From: Shewanella saliphila
Lineage (GTDB): Bacteria; Pseudomonadota; Gammaproteobacteria; Enterobacterales; Shewanellaceae
NCBI RefSeq assembly: GCF_014648295.1
Contig: NZ_BMQV01000031.1
Coordinates: 1-54,690 of the forward strand
DNA: 54,690 nucleotides
Direction: 5' to 3'
Part shown: in pieces, positions 27,940 to 35,143 of the stretch
How the letters are laid out: every line of letters starts with the position of its first letter
Position numbering within the stretch: position 1 is the first letter of the stretch
The notes under the pieces: model-generated
What the model was told of the DNA's origin: nothing
What the model saw: only the letters and a program-made list of their open reading frames with translations
The model's database searches: none
Program-made: the position numbers and the translations under genes

Positions 27940-28540
27940 TCCCTGCAATGTTTTTGAGCCGGGATCCAGGTGTTTTGTTCTTTATGGCCTGCGGCCACTA
28001 ACGTCGTGGCGCTTCGCCCACACCAGAGCAAAGGGGTAAAGCGCTTGTACCCCTTTGCAAACCCTCAGCGTTCCGGCAACATTTTCTGATGAGCGAAAAA
28101 GTTGCGACGGAAATTTAATCCAGCTTTGGGCCGTGTTTGTAGTCTGCTTCGGACTTATTCGAAAATGCTAACGCTTCAGATGGGGCGTCCCTTCCCCTCT
28201 AAAGCTAGCTGGCTCTGATAGGCAGGATGCCTGAATGCCTTGAAGCACATGGATGTGCGTGAAATGCCATGGCCAGCTCACGTATTCACTTGTAAAAAGT
28301 CTTCAACGGCCTCAAGTTAGGAGTTGAATTTAGGCATTTTTAAAGAAATAAAAATTCATTTTCAAAAACAAAAAAACGCCCATAAATCATTGTTTATTAA
28401 TTACTTCCCCCTTATTCAACTAAATTCTACTCGGGCCAAAAGGCCTGTTGCAACCCGCTCGTCGTCCCGGCAATGCTTTTTAGCCGGGATCCAGGTGTTT
28501 GTTTTACTTTACTTATGTCCTGCGGCTACTAACGTCGTAG
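27940..28540. repeat. Left flanking repeat of the accessory island (inverted relative to the right copy)
   Basis: This stretch matches, as reverse complement, segments between 34020 and 34620 and again around 34900-35240. Shared blocks include the GGGATCCAGGTGTT/CCGGCAATGC module (twice here, near 27960 and 28480), GATGGGGCGTCCCTTCCCC near 28178, CTTCAACGGCCTCAAGTT near 28301 and GGGCCAAAAGGCCTGTTGCA near 28434. A local section (28205-28270) differs. No convincing protein is encoded. It may be decayed mobile DNA; no transposase was recognised. Confidence 0.75.
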
Positions 28541-28724
28541 CGCTTGTGATACTCCACAAAGTGTTTTGGGTATCACAAGCAAAGGACCTGGGACACAGAA
28601 AAATACTGATTAATGCCAAGCTCGAATAAACAGTTAAGAAAGCAGGATTATATTCACTAAAAGATGGATGGATCGCAGTTCATTTTTGTAATAAATAGCT
28701 AACCCAAAAGTGAGTTAGGTAACT
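28541..28724. repeat. Short repeated segment shared with about 30840-30870
   Basis: CACAAAGTGTTTTGGGTATC near 28555 recurs as CACGAAGTGTTTTGGGTATC near 30845, in each case ahead of the group II intron 3'-like segment. No gene is seen in this stretch. Confidence 0.5.
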
Positions 28725-28884
28725 TCTATAAAGAGAGTAAATGAACCGCTCTCGACAACATGCACCAGCGTTGATCTACCCGGAGGGAATGCCATGTCGA
28801 TGTTGATGCCTGGAACATCATTGGTCATTTAGTCGTGTGCGGAGCCGCATGCAGGGTGGTATGGAGGCTAGATACCTCCGGCTA
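28725..28884 (+). repeat. Group II intron 3'-end-like remnant, copy A
   Basis: The segment runs from AAAGAGAGTAAATGAACCGC through CGTGTGCGGAGCCGCATGC, which resembles a degenerate domain V hairpin, to GGAGGCTAGATACCTCC, a small hairpin like domain VI, and GGCTAG. It stops a few bases from the stop codon of the next cassette gene. Matching text occurs at 30875-31070, and its last part at 29955-29983 and 33120-33148. It lies on the plus strand, opposite to the cassette genes. No maturase is present. Confidence 0.5.
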
Positions 28885-28889
28885 GCCGT

Positions 28890-29330
28890 TTATAAGCCAT
28901 TTACCACTTTAAGGTAGGATTTAGTTCCAATACCAACCTGTGCCCAAACTTTACGTTTGTGATTGCCAAGATAATCGTATTGTTCGTCCATGTCCCAGAG
29001 AGTAACTATTTGGTCAGGGAAAATATACTCCGACTTATTAAACGCGTGAATCTCCGATTCATTAGCGGAAACTGCATTAAACAAAGTTATGCCTTCAACA
29101 TCAAATGCGTCGATGCCACCAAACATAAGTCGGTAATGTTCGTTTTGAGATACACCGATAAAATCTACTAAGTCGTTTTCAAATTCAATTTGAAAGCAAC
29201 TATCAAAATAGAAATCGCTAGCCCCATCGGACAAAGTAAAAAAAACAACAAATAGTTCTTTAACTTGCTCCCTAGACATCCCAAGTTTGATGGGCCCAAT
29301 TCCATCATGAGGCTTAATTAAAAACTCCAT
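28890..29330 (-). CDS. Cassette-borne hypothetical protein (146 aa)
   Basis: The function is not recognised. The protein starts MEFLIKPHDGIGPIKLGMSREQVKELF, a GIGPIxLGMSxxEV opening seen in several small bacterial proteins of unknown role, some of them immunity-like. It is acidic, has no membrane segment and looks like a compact alpha/beta domain. The start codon follows AGGA and lies 14 bases from the GTTATAA end of an attC-like site, as for an integron cassette. Expression would depend on an outside promoter. Confidence 0.7.
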   Translation of the reverse strand: MEFLIKPHDGIGPIKLGMSREQVKELFVVFFTLSDGASDFYFDSCFQIEFENDLVDFIGVSQNEHYRLMFGGIDAFDVEGITLFNAVSANESEIHAFNKSEYIFPDQIVTLWDMDEQYDYLGNHKRKVWAQVGIGTKSYLKVVNGL

Positions 29331-29343
29331 ACCTTCCTATGGC

Positions 29344-29449
29344 TTATAACGCTTTGCTAAGGGGCTATTGACTGTTGGCTATACTTGCGCGAAGCCAACT
29401 GTTAATTGACCCAGTGAGTTTACGAACGAACTTGAGCAACGTGTTATAT
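29344..29449 (-). other. attC-like recombination site 1 (about 106 bp)
   Basis: Read on the minus strand, ATATAAC is followed by a long imperfect hairpin and ends with GTTATAA: arms ACGTTGCTCAAG and CTTAGCAAAGCG pair loosely, and an inner AGTTGGCT/AGCCAAC pair closes the loop. This is the R''-L''-L'-R' layout of attC sites. The stop codon of the 89-aa cassette gene lies inside the first box, and the next gene starts 14 bases beyond the last box. Confidence 0.6.
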
Positions 29450-29713
29450 GCTCTTTTCGATCGCATTTCTAATACCAGTAAATATTGCTGAAGCCTCTTC
29501 ATCAAGCTCATTTTTTGCCGAAGAAACTAATTCAAGAATTTCTTTAGCGCGATGACCTTCGAGTATCTCTTCGTCATCGAAGTACACTTTCATGTGATCA
29601 AATGGATCACCTGAACGTGACATTAAAAGAGTAAAACCTGAATCTTCAGTTTCGATTACCGCAATATCAGGACTAATATCTGATGTTTCTGAGTAACAAT
29701 CAACGATTCGCAT
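29444..29713 (-). CDS. Cassette-borne hypothetical protein (89 aa)
   Basis: The ATG at 29713 with AAGGAAG just upstream is chosen; a longer frame to 29851 merely translates the attC and intron-like repeat. The product (MRIVDCYSETSDISPDIAVIE at the N-terminus) is small, acidic and soluble with a helical C-terminus. It is not recognised. The gene is tightly framed by two attC-like sites, leaving almost no spare sequence, typical of an integron cassette. Confidence 0.65.
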   Translation of the reverse strand: MRIVDCYSETSDISPDIAVIETEDSGFTLLMSRSGDPFDHMKVYFDDEEILEGHRAKEILELVSSAKNELDEEASAIFTGIRNAIEKSI

Positions 29714-29727
29714 AATCTTCCTTGAGC

Positions 29728-29778
29728 ATATAACGCTTAAAGCATGGGCGCGGTTTTTTGCGTCCAATGCCTTTACTT
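29728..29778 (-). other. attC-like site 2, interrupted by the intron-like repeat
   Basis: On the plus strand ATATAACGCTTAAAGCATGG, a spacer with GCGCGG...GCGTCC, then CCAATGCCTTTACTT make one hairpin with near-complementary arms (GCTTAAAGCAT against AATGCCTTTACTT). Only the box next to the 89-aa gene (GTTATAT on the minus strand) is clear. The other box is replaced by GTGTACGCCC, the start of the intron-like repeat. Confidence 0.6.
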
Positions 29779-29983
29779 GTGTACGCCCTGCATGGGCACG
29801 AACTAATGAGGTGAAAGTCCTCTGTAGGAAGGTCACCGTTACTCTTATCAATTAGAGAATAACATACTGTTATTAAACGTTAACTACTAGCGAATGGCAA
29901 GGGCTTAATCGCGGGTTTGGTCAGGAGGAAGCCGTTAGCCTTCTGGTGTGGGACTGGAGGCTAGATACCTCCGGCTACTGGAT
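29779..29983 (+). repeat. ORF-less group II intron-like element, copy B (about 205 bp)
   Basis: The repeat starts GTGTACGCCCTGCATGGGC and continues ACTAATGAGGTGAAAGTCC and GGTCACCG, which resembles the 5' end of domain I of bacterial group II introns. It ends TGGAGGCTAGATACCTCC GGCTAC like copy A. No reverse transcriptase lies between the two ends, so it would be a deletion remnant or an RNA-only derivative. A close copy is at 32959-33148. Its orientation opposite to the cassette genes and its position at an attC-like arm fit group IIC-attC introns. Confidence 0.5.
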
Positions 29984-30006
29984 TAGTTTTTTACTAAAGC
30001 GCATGG

Positions 30007-30549
30007 TTACCAATCACTCGCATATTCTTTATTCGCTTTAAACGCTTCGACCTCTAAAGGCGCTTTGTCGTACCCATATTCTGCTAAATCAGAGAAGTGC
30101 TTAGTTATGATGTGGTCAAGACTGGTTCGTTCAATTTGAAGTACATGTACTAATTCATGAGCAAGCTTTGGCCTATTCAATTCATAACCATTACGAACAT
30201 AAATTGAGTAACCGAACACTTGGGCGTTGTTGATGATACCTTCACCAATGAATCCGAGTGCTTCACCTAATGTTTTCAGGGCAAAATTTTCGTACGGGAA
30301 AGGAACTTCATCCACATACACAATCCTTACTTTCTCTGGGTTTTGAATTCCTATGTTTTTTGCTAAAGACAATTCTTGTGGATTTAAAGGTGACCCTGAC
30401 TCCAAACCTTGTTTATCAGTTTCATACGCCCAGTCAATATACTGTGGTAGCAATATTTTTGAGATAACTTTCTGGTAAGACATTATTGCTACGATAATGC
30501 CAACGACCAAGATAAGCGCTGTAAACTGGATAAGCTTCATGTATTTCAA
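30007..30549 (-). CDS. Cassette-borne membrane-anchored HExxH protein (putative zinc metallopeptidase)
   Basis: The 180-residue protein has an N-terminal membrane anchor (FTALILVVGIIVAIMSY, about 9-25) and a domain with HELVHVLQIER at 131-141, the zinc-binding HExxH, followed by PLEVEAFKANKEYA with Glu166/168 as a possible third ligand. The pattern recalls DUF4157-type peptidases. The domain should lie in the periplasm. Substrate is unknown. The gene begins 36 bases beyond the GTTATGC end of attC-like site 3, and an intron-like repeat follows its stop codon. Confidence 0.7.
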   Translation of the reverse strand: MKYMKLIQFTALILVVGIIVAIMSYQKVISKILLPQYIDWAYETDKQGLESGSPLNPQELSLAKNIGIQNPEKVRIVYVDEVPFPYENFALKTLGEALGFIGEGIINNAQVFGYSIYVRNGYELNRPKLAHELVHVLQIERTSLDHIITKHFSDLAEYGYDKAPLEVEAFKANKEYASDW

Positions 30550-30585
30550 GTCCTTTTCTAAAAAATCCTAATGTTCTGCGGAAAA

Positions 30586-30641
30586 GCATAACAGCTCATT
30601 GAACGGCAAAGTAAATTTAAAGTCGGCCGTTCAAGTTATTG
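30586..30641 (-). other. attC-like site 3 (56 bp)
   Basis: On the minus strand CAATAAC, TTGAACGGC, an 18-base spacer, GCCGTTCAA, a 6-base gap and GTTATGC follow each other. The 9 bp stem is perfect and the last part matches the L'-gap-R' design of integron attC sites. A near-identical copy is at 33643-33698. Confidence 0.6.
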
Positions 30642-30874
30642 ATTAATAACATCCTACATTTGCTAACTTATTGTTGTAAAGCAGTTTTATTTAACTCCTC
30701 TGGCAAATAAAAGCGAGGATGGCATTAAAAGGGGATTCGAGATTCCATAATAAATAAAAATCCATATATTTCAATGAATTACAAAGCAAACAACAAAAAC
30801 ATGCCACCATTTTTAAGCAGCTGTTGCTTGTGGGAGGGCTTACCCCACGAAGTGTTTTGGGTATCACAAGTTAA
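30642..30874. repeat. Repeated spacer next to attC-like site 3
   Basis: ATTAATAACATCCTACATTT and the following ~100 bp recur at 33699-33860 with minor changes. No gene is seen. It also contains the short segment shared with 28555. Confidence 0.6.
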
Positions 30875-31070
30875 GTCATTTCTTTAAAGAGAGTAAATGA
30901 ACCGCCCTCGTCAACATGCTTCTGCGTTGCTCTACCTCCTGAATTTGACCGCCATGGACGGAGAGAATGCCATGTTGATGCCTGGAGCATCATTGGCCAT
31001 TCAGCCGTGTGCGGAGCCGCATTCAGGGTGGTGTGTGGGTTGGAGGTTAGATACTTCCGGCTACTAGATT
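30875..31070 (+). repeat. Group II intron 3'-end-like remnant, copy C
   Basis: This is a near copy of 28725-28884: AAAGAGAGTAAATGAACCGC, then CCGTGTGCGGAGCCGCAT, then GGAGGTTAGATACTTCC and GGCTAC. It is longer by an internal segment near 30950 and ends 12 bases before the stop codon of the NACHT gene. It has no 5'-like end attached. Confidence 0.5.
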
Positions 31071-31081
31071 AGGCAAATATT

Positions 31082-32869
31082 TTAAAAGGGTAAAATAGCA
31101 TCGGTTACTTTGTCTGATATTTCCAAATTTGCCTCTAAATTTAAAACTTCGTCTTTAAATGAACTATTTTCAAACTTTTGGGAGAGATACATGGTCACTT
31201 CTTTTTGTATTTTATTTTCTTTAAAAAACTTATCAATAACTATTACATAGTCGCCATCCAAGTCTTGAAAGTTGACATAATCAGATTCATCACAATAAGA
31301 TAGAAACTCAGCGAGCATCAACGCTTTACCTTGTAAATATGAGTTTATAGCGTCTTTTGCAAACTCTGAGTATCGAACGTATAAAACAGAAGACAATGTA
31401 TCTCCCCAATAAAAGTTTTTTAGCTTACCAGACTCATCTATTCGCACTTTTGAATCACTACCTATTAGTTTTATTAACGAAGGGTAATTTATATTAATAC
31501 TTGAATTATCATCTAAACAAAGTGCATTTTTCTTATACGGGATAAGAAAATATTTTGTGTAATTTCTTTCATCAATAGTTTCAAGAAATGATAGAGTGTT
31601 TTGCCATTTTCTAAATTCATTAAAGTCATTGATAACTAGTTTGTAAAAACCTATTTTACGATCTTCACTAAGCATTGAAATAAATACTGAAGCAAAATAC
31701 TCTTGAATACTTTTATGAGTGAAAGAGAATTCATTAAAACCATCTCGAACGATTAGTGCAGTAATACTTGTTATATCGTCAATTAAACGATCTTCCAGAT
31801 TTTCTGGGAGTCCATCCAATTTTGCCGAATTATGTAAATAATCTTGAAATAAATAGCTAGGAAATCGAGTGTTATTATCGTTCAAAGATAAAAAACTTAA
31901 GGAGTTAAATAATCGTTGCATTTGATAATCGGTTAAGCCAGCCTTTCTTTCTCTCTCAAAACCCATTTTCATTCTATCGTGTCTATAAAGCATCGTTGGG
32001 AAAATTAAGCTGTAAAATTCAGAAAGGCTGTCTGGTTTAAACTGTCTTGCATTATAAGTAATAGTAAATAAGGTAAGTAATAAAGCTGTAGTAGTAACTT
32101 CAGAGATAAAGTCACTGTTTGAAAGGATTGTATTAATACTTTCTGCTTCCTTATCAGACTTATATAAGTAGTTTACAAATTTCTTTTGTGTATCAAGTGA
32201 CATAGGGCTTATTTTTCGTTTAGAAAAATAAAATGAAGATCCCATACCAGAATCTGGTCTTGATGACACTACAATCCGTAAATCAGGATAAGTTCTTACT
32301 ATTGTTTCTAGCTCTCTTGCGATTCGGGTTCTTTCGTTATTTGGAACCTCATCAAAACCATCTAAGAATAGGACTATTTTTTCGGACTTAGCCAAAAAGT
32401 CAAATAGAGAATTATCAAGTTTAACTCCCAGATCTTCGATTGCTTCCATTAACTCTTCTTTGAGCTTTTTCTTATATCCCAAATTTCTAAATTCGATAAA
32501 AATAGGTATAAAATTACTTCCAGCGCCTTCTATGATGCAAAGTTTTCTAAGGTATAAAGATTTCCCTTGCCCTGGACCTCCTTCGACTAGGACTTGTTTA
32601 GTACCAAATTGACTAAAGGATTCAATTTTTTCACTGTCCAAAAGTACAGCTTCATCAAAAAATATATTATTTAAACTTACGATTGAATCGGGATTTAATA
32701 TGGTTTTGACTTGTCCTATTCGTTCAACATTATCTTTAAAGGACTTCAGCTTACCAATAGCGAATGCTTCAGATATTTTTTCTTGAACTTTTCCTTTGGC
32801 TGACTTTAATAAGTCATCAACAATACCATCGAGACCACCAGTTGCTTTTTTTATTATATCGTCAATCAT
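31082..32869 (-). CDS. NACHT-domain NTPase, candidate anti-phage (NLR-like) protein
   Basis: The ATG at 32869 (GGAG six bases upstream) gives 595 residues. A helical N-terminal region (1-90) is followed by a NACHT NTPase: Walker A VEGGPGQGKS (95-104), Walker B IVLFLDGFDEV (165-175), SSRPD (202-206), and a winged-helix-like part ending FSFTHKSIQEYFAS. No leucine-rich or WD repeats follow; instead an unrecognised C-terminal region of about 200 residues may be the sensor. Bacterial NACHT proteins of this build protect against phages. The gene is strikingly AT-rich relative to the core genes, indicating transfer, and its start codon lies within the GTTATG of an attC-like site. Confidence 0.85.
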   Translation of the reverse strand: MIDDIIKKATGGLDGIVDDLLKSAKGKVQEKISEAFAIGKLKSFKDNVERIGQVKTILNPDSIVSLNNIFFDEAVLLDSEKIESFSQFGTKQVLVEGGPGQGKSLYLRKLCIIEGAGSNFIPIFIEFRNLGYKKKLKEELMEAIEDLGVKLDNSLFDFLAKSEKIVLFLDGFDEVPNNERTRIARELETIVRTYPDLRIVVSSRPDSGMGSSFYFSKRKISPMSLDTQKKFVNYLYKSDKEAESINTILSNSDFISEVTTTALLLTLFTITYNARQFKPDSLSEFYSLIFPTMLYRHDRMKMGFERERKAGLTDYQMQRLFNSLSFLSLNDNNTRFPSYLFQDYLHNSAKLDGLPENLEDRLIDDITSITALIVRDGFNEFSFTHKSIQEYFASVFISMLSEDRKIGFYKLVINDFNEFRKWQNTLSFLETIDERNYTKYFLIPYKKNALCLDDNSSININYPSLIKLIGSDSKVRIDESGKLKNFYWGDTLSSVLYVRYSEFAKDAINSYLQGKALMLAEFLSYCDESDYVNFQDLDGDYVIVIDKFFKENKIQKEVTMYLSQKFENSSFKDEVLNLEANLEISDKVTDAILPF

Positions 32870-32935
32870 AACGGCTCCATGTAGGTTGATATGTTTTTGC
32901 GCTTTTGTTTTTCTGCAAAAACGATGGCAGCCGTT
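32868..32935 (-). other. attC-like site 4
   Basis: AACGGCTCCAT (32870-32880) and ATGGCAGCCGTT (32924-32935) pair with one bulged base, and an inner TTTTTGC/GCAAAAA pair extends the hairpin. On the minus strand the last box is GTTATGA, which contains the ATG of the NACHT gene. The other side runs through about 20 bases into the intron-like repeat at 32959. Confidence 0.5.
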
Positions 32936-32958
32936 TACGCTTCCGTGTTGAACGACTT

Positions 32959-33148
32959 GTGTACGCCCTGCATGGGCATGAACTAATGAGGTGAAAGTCC
33001 TCTGTAGGAAGATCACCGTTCAAATAACATACTGTTATTAAACGTTAACTACTAGCGAATGGCAAGTGCTTAATCGCGAGGTTTGGTCCGGAGGAAGCCG
33101 CTAACCTTCTGGTGTGGGGCTGGAGGTTAGATAGATCTGGCTACCCGA
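32959..33148 (+). repeat. ORF-less group II intron-like element, copy D (about 190 bp)
   Basis: This is a near copy of 29779-29983, starting GTGTACGCCCTGCATGGGC after the same ACTT, lacking about 16 bases after GATCACCGTT, and ending GGAGGTTAGATAGATCTGG then CTACCCGATT. The last hairpin is degraded here. It lies between the stop of the HEPN-like gene and attC-like site 4. Confidence 0.5.
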
Positions 33149-33156
33149 TTATATTT

Positions 33157-33627
33157 TTAATAGTGCTGAGTATAGTCAGCTTCAAAATCAGCAAGTTTTG
33201 CTAATTGATCTAATATTTGCTTCCCAACAATCAATAGTTTTTCAGATCTTGCTGGTTCATCCCAGCCTTCAGCCCCATGCTTGCCACCATGAAATAGGTT
33301 ATTTCTAACAGTTTTCAATAACCTTACAACTTTGCATAATTCTGAGTTGCAATCTTCTAGTCCAACTTGTTTCCATTCTAATCGAGAATGCTCTGCCACC
33401 TTCTGTCGTAATGGATTTAACTCTAATAAAGTACTCGATTCATCTGTATGGACGAACTCATCAGAATACCTTTCAACAAAAGAATCCCAGCCAGGTTCTG
33501 CATTCTTGCCAACCTCAGTGCGCTTTAATAGCTGATTTTCTTTTAGCGCAAACTCAAACCTTGAAAACCAATAGAAAAAGTCAAAGGTTAGGTTTTTTAA
33601 CTCTTCTTTTATATCGCTTCTACGCAT
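33157..33627 (-). CDS. Cassette-borne HEPN-like protein
   Basis: The ATG at 33627 with GAGG upstream gives 156 residues; a longer frame to 33666 reads into the attC-like site. The protein is mostly helical and contains VRNNLFHGGK with Arg108 and His113, an Rx4H motif like that of HEPN domains, many of which are RNases in toxin-antitoxin and defence systems. An N-terminal half with FYWFSRFEFALK resembles large HEPN families that bind partners. RNase activity is inferred. Its neighbour cassette encodes a NACHT NTPase, but they are separate cassettes, so a joint system is speculative. Confidence 0.7.
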   Translation of the reverse strand: MRRSDIKEELKNLTFDFFYWFSRFEFALKENQLLKRTEVGKNAEPGWDSFVERYSDEFVHTDESSTLLELNPLRQKVAEHSRLEWKQVGLEDCNSELCKVVRLLKTVRNNLFHGGKHGAEGWDEPARSEKLLIVGKQILDQLAKLADFEADYTQHY

Positions 33628-33642
33628 AACTGCCTCGGAAAA

Positions 33643-33698
33643 ACATAACTGCTTTTTGAACGGCAAAGTAAATTTAAAGTCGGCCGTTCAAGTTATTG
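33643..33698 (-). other. attC-like site 5 (56 bp)
   Basis: This has the same layout and nearly the same sequence as attC-like site 3 (TTGAACGGC/GCCGTTCAA stem), ending GTTATGT on the minus strand, 15 bases before the HEPN-like start codon. No cassette gene is recognised on its right side, which may be the edge of the array. Confidence 0.6.
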
Positions 33699-34019
33699 AT
33701 TAATAACATCCTACATTTGCTAACTTATTGTTGTAAAGCAGTTTTATTTAACTCTACTGACAAATAAAAGTGGGCTGGCGCATTGAAAGTGGGTCCAAGA
33801 TTCTACAAGAAATAAAAATTCTTTTATTTCAGTTGATTACAAAATAAACAAATTATTCATCGTACTGCTTTAGTTTGCTTTTTAGTCGATTCAACTTAAA
33901 AAAACACTAAAAGCCATTACAACAGCTTTTATTTACATTACACACAACATAAAGGTTGGGATTATGGCTCACACAGGATACTTACCTGATATTTTTAAGT
34001 CAGTTAAGATGTGCAGTTT
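33699..34019. repeat. Repeated spacer and gene-less stretch at the right edge of the cassette array
   Basis: The first ~160 bp copy the spacer at 30642-30800. The rest is AT-rich and has no recognisable gene. Confidence 0.5.
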
Positions 34020-34620
34020 GTCGCTGGGCGAAGCGCCACGAAGTGAGTGGTTGCAGGCCATGAATACAAAACGACCTAATAACAAAAGCTAACACCTGGA
34101 TCCCGGCTAAAAAGCATTGCCGGGACGACGAGCGGGTTACAACAGGCCTTTTGGCCCGAGTAGAATTCAGTTGAATAAAAGAAAATCAATTAATAAACAA
34201 TAGCTTATAGGCGTTTTTTGTGTTTTTATAAATGAATTTTCATTTCTTTAAAAATTCCTAAATTCAACTCCTAAATTGAGGCCGTTGAAGAAAATGACGT
34301 GAGCTAGCCATAGATGGCGAGCTAGCTTTAGAGGGGAAGGGACGCCCCATCTGAAGCGTTAGCATTTTCGAATAAGGCTGAAGAACACCGAAACGCGGTC
34401 AAAAGCTGGATTCAACCACGTCGCGAAATTATCGCTTTTCAGATAATTTTGATGTGGCGGCTGGGAGTTCCAAGAGGGAACAGCCGTTGGTTTCCTCTTG
34501 GTCTGGTGTGGGCGAAGCGCCACGACGTTAGTGGCCGCAGGCCATGAGTATAAAAGTACAAAGCACCTGGATCCCGGCTAAAAAGCATTGCCGGGACGAC
34601 GAGAAAGTAGCTAGCAAGCT
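34020..34620. repeat. Right flanking repeat of the accessory island, copy 1
   Basis: This is the inverted counterpart of 27940-28540 and contains in order the GCGAAGCGCCACGA module, CCTGGATCCCGGCTAAAAAG, TGCAACAGG-like and GGCCCGAGTAGAATT, CTAAATTGAGGCCGTTGAAG, AGGGGAAGGGACGCCCC and again the CCTGGATCCCGG module near 34570. GGATCCCGGC-AAAAAGC-ATTGCCGGGA is itself a hairpin-capable palindromic unit. No transposase is recognised. Confidence 0.75.
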
Positions 34621-34639
34621 TCTATCCAAAAATGAGTTA

Positions 34640-34910
34640 GATGCCTCAGCTTGAAATGCCTAAATTCAACTCAGAACTTGAGGCCGTTGAAGAAAATGTT
34701 GCCACAGGTTCATATTTTAAAAAACTATTCGGAAACAGGGGGTTATGAATATTTATTGCAACAGTTCAAATTCAACTTTGAACTTGAGGCCGTTGAAGAA
34801 CATGTTGCCACTGGTTCATATTTGAAACAAACTTTGCGGCAACAATGAGTTACGAATATTGCTTGCAACAGTCCAAATTCAACTTTGAACTTGAGGCCGT
34901 TGAAGACTTT
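34640..34910. repeat. Three-fold repeat containing CTTGAGGCCGTTGAAGA
   Basis: Units start near 34661, 34771 and 34875; in one frame each reads KFN(S/F)ELEAVE, with GTTGCCACAGG/TGG following in the first two. Stops interrupt between units. A fourth copy lies in 27940-28540 inverted. It may be the duplicated 3' end of a lost gene. Confidence 0.55.
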
Positions 34911-35143
34911 TTACAAGTGAATACGTGAGCTGGCCATAGACGGCGAGCTAGCTTTAGAGGGGAAGGGACGCCCCATCTGAAGCGTTAGCATTTTCGAATA
35001 AGGCCGAAGCAGACTAAAAATAAAGTTAAAAGCTGGATCAGACCACGTCGCGAAATTATTGTTTTTCAGATAATTTTGAGGTGACGGCTGGGCCAATTCT
35101 TTTATAAAAAATAAAGAGGGAACAGCCGTTGGTTTCCTCTTGG
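34900..35143. repeat. Right flanking repeat, copy 2 (partial direct repeat of 34260-34500)
   Basis: CTAGCTTTAGAGGGGAAGGG, GCGTTAGCATTTTCGAATAA and AACAGCCGTTGGTTTCCTCT repeat the order seen at 34323-34500, in the same direction, with small indels. No gene is seen. Confidence 0.7.

Noticed and set aside
28324..28629. Plus-strand open frame in the left flanking repeat
   Set aside because: Its product changes with each repeat copy and resembles nothing; the sequence is a non-coding repeat.
29714..29851. Extended N-terminus of the 89-aa cassette gene (FLQRTFTSLVRAHAGRTQV)
   Set aside because: The same peptide also precedes the NACHT gene because both frames run through the intron-like repeat; each gene has a better ATG with its own ribosome site after the attC-like box.
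28725..31070. Coding potential of ATGAACCGCCCTCG in the 3' intron-like segments
   Set aside because: The two copies give different peptides and early stops, so the conserved feature is at the RNA or DNA level.
32870..33016. Extended N-terminus of the NACHT gene
   Set aside because: It translates attC-like site 4 and the intron-like repeat; the ATG at 32869 has GGAG at a good distance.
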